Assembly (NCBI GenBank): GCA_964420835.1
Contig: CAYQUO010000010.1
Coordinates: 1 to 64,000, forward strand
Direction of reading: 5' to 3'
DNA length: 64,000 bases
Source: CAYQUO01 sp964420835
Lineage (GTDB): Bacteria > Chloroflexota > Anaerolineae > Anaerolineales > Anaerolineaceae
The notes beneath the pieces are model-generated. The model was not told where the DNA came from. It did no database searches and saw nothing but the letters and a program-made list of their open reading frames with translations. Position 1 is the stretch's first letter. The number at the start of each line of letters is the position of its first letter. Position numbers and translations under genes: made by a program. Of this stretch, positions 1 to 8,383 are shown in pieces.

Positions 1-398
1 TCACCTTTTGAGGTATTCTTTGATCAGTCTGTTGCACTTAAAAGTTGAATCCACATCTGTTAATAATGAGGTCCTAATACGATTTAATAAATAGGTCTGT
101 GACCTGGTTCACAACAACGTCTTGGTGGTTGGATTGATGAATGCCCCCGAACAGATCAATAACCTTGATCCCTATTTTGATTTCACACTGACAGAAAGTT
201 GTTACAACAAAGGGCGGTGTGAAAAAGCGCTGCCTGTTAGGCAATAATGGAAAACCGGTTCTAATGGTGGAAAATGTTGAGGAATGGGGTTCATCGCAAG
301 CATGCTGCCACCTGGCACGAGACTTAGGTTTTTTGGCTATCCAAAAAACGTTGGCTCTGGATGCCTATCATGAGGTTTTTTTCATGAAAAGGACTTGA
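1..398 (+). pseudogene. decayed GH114-like glycoside hydrolase, 3' remnant
   Basis: No intact frame exists here, but three plus-strand frames read in turn give a continuous protein that resembles the C-terminal half of GH114 (endo-alpha-1,4-polygalactosaminidase-like TIM barrel) proteins. Positions 1-42 give FEVFFDQSVALK, 44-244 give VVGLMNAPEQ, PYFDFTLTESCYNKGRCEK, and 240-395 give GKPVLMVEN and ARDLGFLAIQKTLALDAY. The family pattern (F-D-x-x-x-x-E-x-C, then G-K-x-V, then L-G-F-x-x-x-x-K-x-L-x-L-D-A) is retained. Breaks are a frame change in the A-run near 40-43, a TAG at 92-94 where a Trp is plausible, and a frame change near 235-245. The gene runs off the left edge. The family call is from memory of the motif pattern; sequencing error is a less likely explanation because neighbouring genes are intact. 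Confidence 0.6.
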
Positions 399-420
399 GG
401 AGATGGGTTTGTACTAACGG

Positions 421-1449
421 TTAATACACTTCGTCGATCAGGAGCGTTTTCGTGCCGGCATCCGCGAGCAGTTTATAGGTGAAGGTGCCTTCGCTTTCAG
501 CGCCGTTCTGTAATGTGTAATGGAGTGTAGCCAAAACTTCTGCGGGGTTTTTATCCCAGGCTTGGAGATAGGCGGAAACCACATCCACACGTTGAACATT
601 TTTCCAGTAGTTTTCATAAACCGTGTAGGGATTGTTCCCGGCGACATTACAACATCCCTCCTGGAAGTGGGTTGAGAGCATGCCCCAGGCTTGCTCGTAT
701 AAGCCGGCGTTCAAGTATTGGTAATATTGAAGGATGAACTGTTCGGGGTTGGGGAAATCTTCTCTCGGCCAGGGGGTATGGGTGGTGGTTGGTTGTGCGG
801 TTGAGGCAAATGCATCTTCCAATTGACCCGTCAACGGCTGGGCAGCTGCGTATTCGGAAATTCCTGTTAAGGTGGTTTGAAATTGATCCGTATCTCTCAT
901 TTGGGCATATACCGTACCGGCGCCCATGGTCAGGTAAAGACTGGTTTGGTCAAACGATTGGTTGTTTACAAAGGAAAAAAGGAAGTAAGAGCCCAAAGCA
1001 GCAGCGATCAGAAAAAATGGGATAAATGCGTATAGGAATATCTTTTTCCAATCAATTTCCGGATGTTGCGCTGCATCCTTGGTTTTGCGTGTGATGTATG
1101 AACCACTGATTGATGTAATGCCACCATTGCTATTAATAATGATGAGGTCATTAAGGAAATATTCCTGCCAGTTCCAAGGTTGTGGAGCCCCGGCCAGGAC
1201 AGTGACCCTGTGGGTGCTGGATTCACCTGGCGGTAGAATAAAATTTCCAGGGTCCACTGAGAGCCAATTCACTTGCGGTAAAAGAAATCCCGTCAATTGT
1301 CCGCCGCCGATATTGCTGATTTGCAGGTTGATCTCCCTGTCGTTTTCATTATCTGCTTTGTTCGCCGTATCTGGATCAATAAATACCCCAAAGTCGATAT
1401 GAGATTGGGAGACATTTAATATTGGACGTTTGCTGGAAAATTCAGTCAT
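421..1449 (-). CDS. Single-pass membrane protein, Ig-like N-terminus, unknown function
   Basis: 342 aa. Residues 1-120 look like a beta-sandwich domain of the kind found in ASPM/BACON-type repeats (an FGVF strand, a glycine-rich turn and an LPPGESS strand). One strongly hydrophobic segment lies at about 137-161, followed by a Thr/Pro-rich linker near 216-228. The C-terminal 110 residues (FILQYYQYLNAGLYEQAWGM onward) resemble an NTF2-like fold: a helix with Y-x-x-l-n-x-x-x-y-x-x-A-W, then strands. The orientation of the two domains across the membrane is not determined. It converges on the GH114 remnant and has about 290 bp of apparently empty DNA upstream (1450-1738). I do not recognise a named family; the domain guesses are inference. 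Confidence 0.75.
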   Translation of the reverse strand: MTEFSSKRPILNVSQSHIDFGVFIDPDTANKADNENDREINLQISNIGGGQLTGFLLPQVNWLSVDPGNFILPPGESSTHRVTVLAGAPQPWNWQEYFLNDLIIINSNGGITSISGSYITRKTKDAAQHPEIDWKKIFLYAFIPFFLIAAALGSYFLFSFVNNQSFDQTSLYLTMGAGTVYAQMRDTDQFQTTLTGISEYAAAQPLTGQLEDAFASTAQPTTTHTPWPREDFPNPEQFILQYYQYLNAGLYEQAWGMLSTHFQEGCCNVAGNNPYTVYENYWKNVQRVDVVSAYLQAWDKNPAEVLATLHYTLQNGAESEGTFTYKLLADAGTKTLLIDEVY

Positions 1450-1738
1450 TGCTTAAGGGGTTTCTCAGCCCGTTAATTAGTATAACAAATTGCCTGTTTC
1501 GCTTCACCAGTCATTCGGTGCCGTGGGGTAATGTCTTTTTGCAACCGGAAAGCATTCTTGCATTTTCGAGCATAGCCGGTTCTTGCATGGAGGTCCGTTC
1601 CACAGACCAACCGACATTATTTTATGTAGATTATGCCAACAATAAAAAACTTTGTGTCAACCACTCTTGCATCCGGGAGTGATCAGGGTACGAACCCATC
1701 TGTGAATGTGCATCCTTCCTGAATGCCATTCGAAGGTA

Positions 1739-2602
1739 TCAGATCTTTCGGATTGGTTTTTGCCCTCTGGATTCATTCAAAATGAGGGAAGTCATAACGA
1801 CACCGCCGCCAATTAATAACCTTGGCAGGTTCGTGGATTCACCAAAAATTATTAGGGATACGGCTACTGCCAAAGGTACTTTTAGGTCATTAAATATTGC
1901 CAGGGTGCCTGTATTCACCTTTCTGGCTCCATAATTCCAAAGGAAAAAACCTATTCCGGAAGCAATAATGCCCAGGTAAATTAGGGCTCCCCACGCTTGA
2001 TGATCAATTGTGAGCGATCTCCAATTTGTGAAGAGACTTGTCGCAAAACCCGTCAGCAGTACGCCTCCGAGATAGGGAATGGACATAATCTTCCAATCTT
2101 TTAATTCCGGCTGCTCTGACAACACCTTCTTGTAAAGCACCTGCCCCAGGGCGAAGCTAACATTTGACCCTTGAACAAGCAGGAATCCTGTAAACCATCT
2201 GCTTTCAATGGGTTTGCCATATTGCACGAACCCTGTCCCTGCCACGGCCAGGGCTGCCAGCAGGAAGGTTAAAGGGTCAAATCGGCGGTTGAACAGGTCA
2301 TCAATGATCGTGACGTAGATCGGTGTGAAGATCGTGAAAAGTGCCACCTCGTATGCCTGCAGATATCGGAATGCCTGGATATAGGTTGCGTACATCAGGC
2401 CGAACTGCAACGCGCCGATGATCGCCAGCGAAATCCGAATTTTCCCTGGGATCCGTTGTGGGCGAAGGAACGGTAAAAAAACCAGGAATGATAGCAATAG
2501 GCGCATGAATGCGACAAAATTGGCATCGAGCCCGGAAAGGGAGTCCTTTATGATCCCAAAGGAAAAAGCCCAAAGAATGGATACAAGTGTTAGCGCAAGC
2601 AT
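1739..2602 (-). CDS. EamA-type drug/metabolite transporter (DMT superfamily)
   Basis: 287 aa, about ten hydrophobic helices arranged as two EamA repeats, the usual length and layout of the family. The N-terminal repeat starts at LTLVSILWAFSFG and the second begins near FTGFLLVQGSNVSFALGQ; an internal Y-x-G-x-I-A-S-G and the late IFNDLKVPLAVAVS segment are typical of RhaT/YdcZ-like permeases. It should act in the cytoplasmic membrane as a proton- or sodium-coupled exporter of a small metabolite; the substrate cannot be predicted. It stands alone: the 2603-2754 spacer separates it from the divergent ileS promoter. The start is the first ATG, and the ORF begins directly with the first membrane helix. 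Confidence 0.88.
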   Translation of the reverse strand: MLALTLVSILWAFSFGIIKDSLSGLDANFVAFMRLLLSFLVFLPFLRPQRIPGKIRISLAIIGALQFGLMYATYIQAFRYLQAYEVALFTIFTPIYVTIIDDLFNRRFDPLTFLLAALAVAGTGFVQYGKPIESRWFTGFLLVQGSNVSFALGQVLYKKVLSEQPELKDWKIMSIPYLGGVLLTGFATSLFTNWRSLTIDHQAWGALIYLGIIASGIGFFLWNYGARKVNTGTLAIFNDLKVPLAVAVSLIIFGESTNLPRLLIGGGVVMTSLILNESRGQKPIRKI

Positions 2603-2754
2603 TTTTTTACCGGATTAATGTTGTTGGGTGAAGTCTACCACAGGCGTTTAACATGGTGGATTAACCATGAAAAAATTATTGGTTCACTGGCTCCGGTTGC
2701 GTTGGATTGTATCATTTGCATGGGGCATAAATATTTGCAACCAACGTGCACGGA

Positions 2755-2783
2755 TTGACCGGTGACTTTCTTTATGGCATAAT
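2755..2783 (+). promoter_or_regulatory. Sigma-70-type promoter of the ileS T-box transcript
   Basis: TTGACC at 2755-2760 and CATAAT at 2778-2783 are separated by 17 bp, a near-consensus vegetative promoter. The predicted transcription start near 2790 falls exactly at the 5' edge of the T-box leader. Confidence 0.75.
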
Positions 2784-2790
2784 TGTTTCC

Positions 2791-3066
2791 GTTAAAGACG
2801 ATGATGGAAAAGAGTACACTGGGTGTTATCTGTCAGCGAACCCACAACGAGTGCAAGGTGGGGCAGGTAAACCGGTGGAAAATCCTTCCGGAGTTGCGAC
2901 CTGAACACAGGGCTCTCCCTGTCAGTAAGTGATCCGGTTTCGCTGACCGTTATCTCAAGCGACGGTTTCTTGATGGCTTAAGGCACCGGGCAGAGGGCTT
3001 GCCGCATAGGCATGAAACAGGGTGGTACCACGGGTCATTCCCGTCCCTGGTGGGATGGGATTTTTT
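2791..3066 (+). promoter_or_regulatory. T-box riboswitch, isoleucine specifier, upstream of ileS
   Basis: The leader carries the conserved T-box sequence AGGGTGGTACCACGG (3020-3034), whose UGG bulge pairs with the free tRNA CCA end. Stem I is closed by GTCAGCGAA (2832-2840) pairing with TTCGCTGAC (2939-2947); immediately inside its 3' strand is ATC at 2932-2934, the expected position for an isoleucine specifier codon. A short stem III is formed by CCGT (2947-2950) and ACGG (2962-2965). A terminator hairpin follows. Uncharged tRNA-Ile should stabilise the antiterminator and allow ileS transcription; charged tRNA permits termination. Motifs and pairings are visible directly; regulation is inferred from the family. 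Confidence 0.9.
3040..3066 (+). terminator. Regulated intrinsic terminator of the ileS T-box
   Basis: CCCGTCCC (3040-3047) pairs with GGGATGGG (3052-3059) over a 4-nt loop with one G-U pair, followed by an A and six T (3061-3066). Its 5' strand lies just after the T-box sequence, so it competes with the antiterminator. Confidence 0.85.
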
Positions 3067-3088
3067 ATTTGAGTGTGGAGGTTGATGG

Positions 3089-6000
3089 ATGTTCGATCAG
3101 GTTTCTCCAAAATTGGATATTGTGAAAATGGAAGAAGGGATCCTTGATTTTTGGAAAAAGCATGATATTTTCCATAAATCGGTGGAACGTCGCAAGGGTT
3201 GCAGGGAATATGTTTTTTATGAAGGCCCTCCAACTGCCAATGGGAAACCTGGTGTCCATCATGTACTGGCTAGAGCCTTTAAAGATATTTTCCCCCGTTA
3301 CCGTACGATGGCAGGCTACCATGCAACCCGCAGGGGCGGATGGGATACCCATGGGCTGCCAGTGGAGATTGAAGTTGAAAGATCCTTGGGGTTCACCAAC
3401 AAACAGCAGATCGAGGATTTTGGGATCGACAAATTCAACCAGCTTTGCCGCGAATCCGCCTTCACGTACATTAAGGAATGGGAGCGGATGACGGACCGTA
3501 TGGCCTACTGGGTTGATTTGGACACAGCCTATATTACCTATAAAAATGACTATATTGAATCCGTTTGGTGGATACTGAAACAATTCTGGGAGAAGGACTT
3601 GCTCTACCAGGGATTTAAGGTTGTTCCATATTGCCCCCGTTGTGGAACACCTCTTTCTGACCATGAAGTCGCCCTGGGATATGATGAGGCGGAAGACCCC
3701 TCCATATTCGTTCGCATGAAACTGGTCGATGAGCCGAATACTTCTCTTCTGGTGTGGACGACCACCCCTTGGACGCTTCCCGGAAACGTTGCGGTTGCAG
3801 TTCATCCTGATTTGGATTATGTAAAAGTGGAACATAATCCTTCAGTCGGTGGAAAGGAAAAACTGATCCTGGCTGAAGCCTTGATTCAGGCGGTTTTTCA
3901 GGAGGAACCGGTTGTTGTCTTGGAGCGTTTCAAGGGTAAGGAATTGAAGGGGAAGAAGTATGTTCCGCTTTATTCATTTCTTCCCTTGGAGAAACCCGCT
4001 CACCGGGTAGTTCTTGCCGATTATGTCACTACTGAAGATGGCTCCGGCCTTGTCCATATCGCGCCTGCTTTTGGTGCCGAGGACATGCAAACCTCCCAGG
4101 TGGAGGATCTGCCTGTATTAATGACGGTACAACCGGATGGCACCTTTATTCCAGAGGTTAAGCCGTGGAGCGGCATTTTTGTCAAGGATGCTGATCAACA
4201 CATCATTCAGGAATTGGAAGACCGTGGCTTAATGTTTCGCTCTGGAAAATTCACCCACACTTACCCATTCTGCTGGCGTTGCACTACTCCGTTGCTCTAC
4301 TATGCGCGCCCTACTTGGTACGTCCGTACCAGCCGCTACAAGGACCTCCTGGTTGGGATTAACGAGCACATTAATTGGTATCCTGGTCACATTAAAAATG
4401 GCCGCTTCGGGAATTGGTTGTCAAACAATGTTGATTGGGCTCTTGGGCGAGAACGTTATTGGGGGACGCCGTTGCCTGTCTGGGAGTGTGATACCTGCCA
4501 CAGACAGGAGTGCCTGGGATCGCGACAGGAACTGGGCCAGCGTAGTGGCATTGACCAGTCCGGGCTTGACCTGCATCGTCCTTATGTCGATGGCGTTACC
4601 TACTCCTGCCCGTCTTGCGCTGGAACCATGAAGCGTGTCCCGGAGTTGATTGATGTCTGGTTCGATTCAGGGGCAATGCCGGTCGCCCAGTGGCATTATC
4701 CATTTGAGAACCAGAAGGAGTTTAAAGGGCAGTTCCCGGCGGATTATATCTGCGAGGCGGTGGACCAAACCCGCGGCTGGTTCTACTCGCTTCATGCCAT
4801 CAGCACCCTGCTTTTTGAACAGGAATGCTTTCGTAATGTTATCTGTCTTGGCTTGGTGTTGGATGGAGAAGGTCAAAAGATGTCAAAATCGAAAGGCAAT
4901 ATTGTTGCCCCCTCGGACGTGATCGATGTGCACGGCGCGGATGCCATGCGATGGTATCTTTATACAGCCAGCCCACCCGGTCAGGAACGCCGTTTCTCGG
5001 TTGACCTGGTGGCCGAAGTGGTTAGAAATTTCACCTTAACCTTATGGAACACATATTCGTTTTTTGTGACCTACGCCAACCTGGACGGTTGGACACCCCA
5101 ACCAATAGAGCAAGTTCAATATAGTCCACTGGATCGGTGGCTTCGCTCGGCTCTAAATTCCCTTGTTCGTGAGGTCACACAGGCATTGGAGAGCTATGAC
5201 GTTCTCGGGGCAACCAGGCCGATAGAAGTGTTTGTGGACCACCTTTCGAACTGGTACCTGCGCAGGTCCAGGCGGCGGTTCTGGAAGAGCGGCTCGGATT
5301 CCGACAAACAAGCGGCTTATGCCACCCTTTACGAAGCCTTGACAACGGTTGCCCGCTTGCTGGCTCCTTCCATGCCATTTATTTCAGAAACGATCTACCA
5401 AAATCTTGAGGCCAGTATTAATCCTGAGACGCAGCTCTCGGTTCACATGAGCGATTGGCCGGTAGTTAATGCTTCCCTGATCGATGACCAACTGAATAAA
5501 GACATGCTTCTGGTGATGAAGCTTGCCTCCCTTGGTCATGCCGCCCGCAACAAGGCAAACCGTAAAGTTCGTCAACCATTGGCTGAAGTTGCTTTTTCCG
5601 TTGCCAGTGCGGATGAACGGAAAGCCGTTTTCAGTTACCAGGATTTGCTAGCCGATGAACTTAACGTGAAGAAGGTGCGTGCCCTGGATACTGCCAGTGA
5701 GGCTGTGGATTATGGGCTAAATCCCCTTCCTAGGCAGTTGGGTCAAAAATACGGAGGGCGGTTTCCTGCCATTCGCCAGGCTTTATTGGCCCTCGAGCCT
5801 CAACCGGCTGCTCTCAAACTGCTTGCCGGTGAAAACCTGGAGGTTTTGGTCGAAGGCCAGCCGTATTCGATCCTTCCGGAGGAGGTCGAGGTCAGGATTC
5901 AAGCCCATGCCGGGTTATCTGTGGCTGCCGATGGAGCTTACCTGGCTGCCCTTGTTACCGATCTTACGCCGGAACTGGTTCAGGAGGGGTTATCTCGTGA

Positions 6001-6247
6001 GTTTGTTCGCCGGGTGCAGGATTTGCGTAAAACGGCCAACTTGGACATTGCAGATCGCATTGAGGTTTATTGTGATTGCAGTGCTGGGTTAAACGATGCT
6101 GTAAAGCATTTCAGTGATTATATTAGCGGCGAGATTTTGGCTGTTAAACTTCATTTTGTTAATGAGATACCTATCGATCTGTCGACAGGTATTGATCAGT
6201 TTGACGGCGAGACGATGAAGGTGGGCATACGGAAAATGTCCAATTGA
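3089..6247 (+). CDS. ileS: Isoleucine-tRNA ligase, eukaryote-like type 2
   Basis: 1052 aa class Ia synthetase charging tRNA-Ile in the cytoplasm. The HIGH-type motif is in NGKPGVHHVLAR (about residues 50-61) and KMSKSKGN starts at residue 597. Zinc-type cysteine pairs are present (CPRCGTPL near 182, CWRC near 395, CDTC and CPSC near 470-510). The editing domain contains WTTTPWTLPGN. Length, the GKPGxHH motif form and the long C-terminal extension (DUF5915-like) match IleRS type 2, the clade that is often naturally mupirocin-resistant; the resistance itself is inference. An SD (GGAGG) lies just upstream of the ATG. It is the first gene after the isoleucine T-box, which agrees with its identity. 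Confidence 0.97.
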   Translation: MFDQVSPKLDIVKMEEGILDFWKKHDIFHKSVERRKGCREYVFYEGPPTANGKPGVHHVLARAFKDIFPRYRTMAGYHATRRGGWDTHGLPVEIEVERSLGFTNKQQIEDFGIDKFNQLCRESAFTYIKEWERMTDRMAYWVDLDTAYITYKNDYIESVWWILKQFWEKDLLYQGFKVVPYCPRCGTPLSDHEVALGYDEAEDPSIFVRMKLVDEPNTSLLVWTTTPWTLPGNVAVAVHPDLDYVKVEHNPSVGGKEKLILAEALIQAVFQEEPVVVLERFKGKELKGKKYVPLYSFLPLEKPAHRVVLADYVTTEDGSGLVHIAPAFGAEDMQTSQVEDLPVLMTVQPDGTFIPEVKPWSGIFVKDADQHIIQELEDRGLMFRSGKFTHTYPFCWRCTTPLLYYARPTWYVRTSRYKDLLVGINEHINWYPGHIKNGRFGNWLSNNVDWALGRERYWGTPLPVWECDTCHRQECLGSRQELGQRSGIDQSGLDLHRPYVDGVTYSCPSCAGTMKRVPELIDVWFDSGAMPVAQWHYPFENQKEFKGQFPADYICEAVDQTRGWFYSLHAISTLLFEQECFRNVICLGLVLDGEGQKMSKSKGNIVAPSDVIDVHGADAMRWYLYTASPPGQERRFSVDLVAEVVRNFTLTLWNTYSFFVTYANLDGWTPQPIEQVQYSPLDRWLRSALNSLVREVTQALESYDVLGATRPIEVFVDHLSNWYLRRSRRRFWKSGSDSDKQAAYATLYEALTTVARLLAPSMPFISETIYQNLEASINPETQLSVHMSDWPVVNASLIDDQLNKDMLLVMKLASLGHAARNKANRKVRQPLAEVAFSVASADERKAVFSYQDLLADELNVKKVRALDTASEAVDYGLNPLPRQLGQKYGGRFPAIRQALLALEPQPAALKLLAGENLEVLVEGQPYSILPEEVEVRIQAHAGLSVAADGAYLAALVTDLTPELVQEGLSREFVRRVQDLRKTANLDIADRIEVYCDCSAGLNDAVKHFSDYISGEILAVKLHFVNEIPIDLSTGIDQFDGETMKVGIRKMSN

Positions 6248-6336
6248 CTTCCATGCCCGGCGGGAATAATGCACTCCATGGCAAACCGGGTTAATGATTA
6301 TTCCAGATCAACGGTTTCAGGTGATAGGTAAAGGAC

Positions 6337-6900
6337 TTGGTTGATGGTTGCCAATTTTCAATACAGGAAAAATCGAGAATAGGACAAATTCCTTCCGGCT
6401 CCGGAAGTTATCTGTTGGTTTTTCATCTTGCCCGCAGCGAGTTGATCAGGATTGGAAAACTGGGTGAATTCTGGTTTTCCGGAGGGTATTATTTTTATTC
6501 TGGGTCTGCTTTTGGCCCGGGAGGACTTCAATCTCGCATACAACGGCACCTTCGAATGCTTAAACCAAAGAAGTGGCATGTGGATTGGTTGCGCCCCAGG
6601 GTTGTCATTCGCGGTGTCTGGATCACACAACATCCATTATCCTTGGAATGTGCCTGGGTTGGCGAGTTGCAAAAGTTGGGGATGCTCGGTCTCGTCCCCG
6701 GGTTTGGCTCTTCCGATTGTACGTCGGGTTGTCCGGCGCACCTGCTGTATCACAAGCAATCCATCCCCCATAGGGTCATTCACCGCGCTCTCCTTAACAG
6801 TTTGCCGGTTCCTTTGCTTTCAGGGGTGATCTATATTAGGTTGCCGGAATTGAAAATCGATTACAATCATGGGCGATCACAACGAGAGGTTTTGGGATGA
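6337..6900 (+). CDS. DUF123/GIY-YIG-like domain protein
   Basis: 187 aa. The core matches DUF123, a GIY-YIG-related domain often attached to endonuclease III in archaea: GSYLLVFHL at about 22-30, FSGGYYFYSGSAFGPGGL near 47-64, RIQRHLRMLKPKKWHVDWL near 67-85, and the ending GFGSSDC with CPAHLL. A nuclease-like or DNA-repair role is suggested by the family, but biochemical function is not established. The predicted start is TTG at 6337, preceded by a purine-rich stretch (GGTAAAGGA); no ATG fits better. The stop codon overlaps the lspA start (ATGA, 6897-6900), so the two are translationally coupled. Confidence 0.8.
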   Translation: MVDGCQFSIQEKSRIGQIPSGSGSYLLVFHLARSELIRIGKLGEFWFSGGYYFYSGSAFGPGGLQSRIQRHLRMLKPKKWHVDWLRPRVVIRGVWITQHPLSLECAWVGELQKLGMLGLVPGFGSSDCTSGCPAHLLYHKQSIPHRVIHRALLNSLPVPLLSGVIYIRLPELKIDYNHGRSQREVLG

Positions 6901-7430
6901 GGAAATTCTGGCACCAATTCGGTCTTTTATTTACGATTGCGCAGGTCATCGTTATCCTGGACCAGTTGACCAAGTCCTATATCCGGAATAACCTTGGTTT
7001 TGGTGAAATTTGGTCTCCATGGCCATGGCTCACCCCCTATGCCCGTATTGTCAACTGGAACAATACCGGTGTGGCTTTCGGGCTTTTCCAGGGGATGAAT
7101 GAGGTTTTTAAAGTACTGGCTTTAATTGTTGCTCTGGTTATTGTCTATTATTTTCCCAGAGTCCCGCGTGAAGATTGGCCGCTTCGGATTGCCATGGGAA
7201 TGCAATTAGGCGGCGCTTTGGGGAACCTTATCGACCGATTGGTTTATGATTCGGTGACCGATTTCATCTCCCTGGGTGATTTTCCTGTGTTTAATGTAGC
7301 GGATTCCAGCATTACAGTTGGTGTGATCGTTTTATTGATTGGGGTTTGGTTGCAGGATAAAAAGGGCAGGAAACGAGGAATTTCCCCTTCGCACTACTCC
7401 ACTGAAAATAACCCGGACGATGTGGTGTGA
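6897..7430 (+). CDS. lspA: Lipoprotein signal peptidase (signal peptidase II)
   Basis: 177 aa, four membrane helices. It cleaves the signal peptide from diacylglyceryl-modified prolipoproteins in the cytoplasmic membrane. The aspartyl catalytic pair is present: D113 in GNLIDR and D136 in FNVADSSI; the N-terminal LDQLTK and the NTGVAFGLF motif are also typical. The C-terminal 25 residues are hydrophilic and slightly longer than in E. coli. It overlaps the preceding gene by ATGA and the following pseudouridine synthase by GTGA, the common lspA-rluD arrangement. Its partner Lgt is encoded about 12 kb downstream. Confidence 0.97.
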   Translation: MRKFWHQFGLLFTIAQVIVILDQLTKSYIRNNLGFGEIWSPWPWLTPYARIVNWNNTGVAFGLFQGMNEVFKVLALIVALVIVYYFPRVPREDWPLRIAMGMQLGGALGNLIDRLVYDSVTDFISLGDFPVFNVADSSITVGVIVLLIGVWLQDKKGRKRGISPSHYSTENNPDDVV

Positions 7431-8344
7431 ACGGGAGTGAATACACGTTCGTCATAACAGATCCAAATCCCATCCGGCTGGATAAATATCTTGTTTCAAG
7501 GTTTCCATCGTATTCAAGAACGCGTATCCAAGGCCTCATCCGTTCCGGGTGTGTTCAGGTCCAGGAGCAGATTGTAACAAAAACCGGTTTCATGGTCGAA
7601 CCTGGCTGGAATATTCAAATCAACATTCCACATTCTGAACCATCCGTGCTGACCCCCGAGCCTATCCCGCTTGATGTGATCTATGAGGACCAGGATCTCA
7701 TGGTCATTAATAAACCAGCCGGGATGGTGGTTCATACCGCAGCAGGACACATGCATGGAACACTTACACACGCTGCTTTGGCTCATGCTCCGGAGATTGA
7801 AGGAGTAGGTGGCGTGCAAAGGCCAGGGGTCGTCCACCGCCTGGACAAGGATACATCCGGGTTGATCCTTATGGCAAAGAATGACCGTTCTCACCGTTGG
7901 TTGCAATACCAGTTTCGGTCGCGACAAGTTGAGAAAACATACCTTGCTCTTGTGGATGGTGCACCCCCAACCCCGGCAGGCAGAATTGAAGCACCAATAG
8001 GGCGGGACCAGGCCCACAGGAAACGAATGGCGATCGTGCCGGCAACACGGGGTCGTGATGCAGTGACTGAATATCTGACCTTGCAACGTTATGAGAAACA
8101 TACCTTGCTGGAAGTTCATCCCCTCACTGGCAGGACCCATCAGATACGACTCCACCTGGCTTTTCTTCATTGCCCTGTAGTCGGTGATAGGTTGTATGGT
8201 CATAAAAAAAGTTCCATGATCATTCAACGGCATTTTTTACATGCTTTCCGCATCAGTTTGTTGGTTCCTGGTGAGAATACCAAACAAACTTTTGAGGCTC
8301 CACTGCCCCAGGAACTTCAGGAAATTCTCAACGATTTACAATGA
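7427..8344 (+). CDS. rluD: RluA-family 23S rRNA pseudouridine synthase (RluD-like)
   Basis: 305 aa. An N-terminal S4 RNA-binding domain (about 15-75, with RLDKYLVSRFPSYSRTRIQ) precedes the catalytic domain. The catalytic motif HRLDKDTSGL has its nucleophilic Asp at residue 140; the later GRTHQIRLHL motif is also characteristic. It isomerises specific uridines in RNA, most likely in helix 69 of 23S rRNA if it is truly RluD; the exact target is inferred. The start is GTG at 7427, overlapping the lspA stop by 4 bp. Gene order lspA-rluD is widespread in bacteria. Confidence 0.92.
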   Translation: MNGSEYTFVITDPNPIRLDKYLVSRFPSYSRTRIQGLIRSGCVQVQEQIVTKTGFMVEPGWNIQINIPHSEPSVLTPEPIPLDVIYEDQDLMVINKPAGMVVHTAAGHMHGTLTHAALAHAPEIEGVGGVQRPGVVHRLDKDTSGLILMAKNDRSHRWLQYQFRSRQVEKTYLALVDGAPPTPAGRIEAPIGRDQAHRKRMAIVPATRGRDAVTEYLTLQRYEKHTLLEVHPLTGRTHQIRLHLAFLHCPVVGDRLYGHKKSSMIIQRHFLHAFRISLLVPGENTKQTFEAPLPQELQEILNDLQ

Positions 8345-8383
8345 TTTGGTTGGAATAATAAGGGATGTGAAAATGGAGGAGAA

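Noticed and set aside
1422..1682. 86-codon plus-strand frame in the 1450-1738 spacer
   Set aside because: No SD, low-complexity hydrophobic/Ser/Cys sequence, no resemblance to a protein family.
3065..3835. 256-codon minus-strand frame opposite ileS
   Set aside because: Antisense to the HIGH and editing region of ileS, whose identity is certain; no independent evidence.
7514..8233. 239-codon minus-strand frame opposite the pseudouridine synthase
   Set aside because: Reverse-frame shadow with no recognisable motif.
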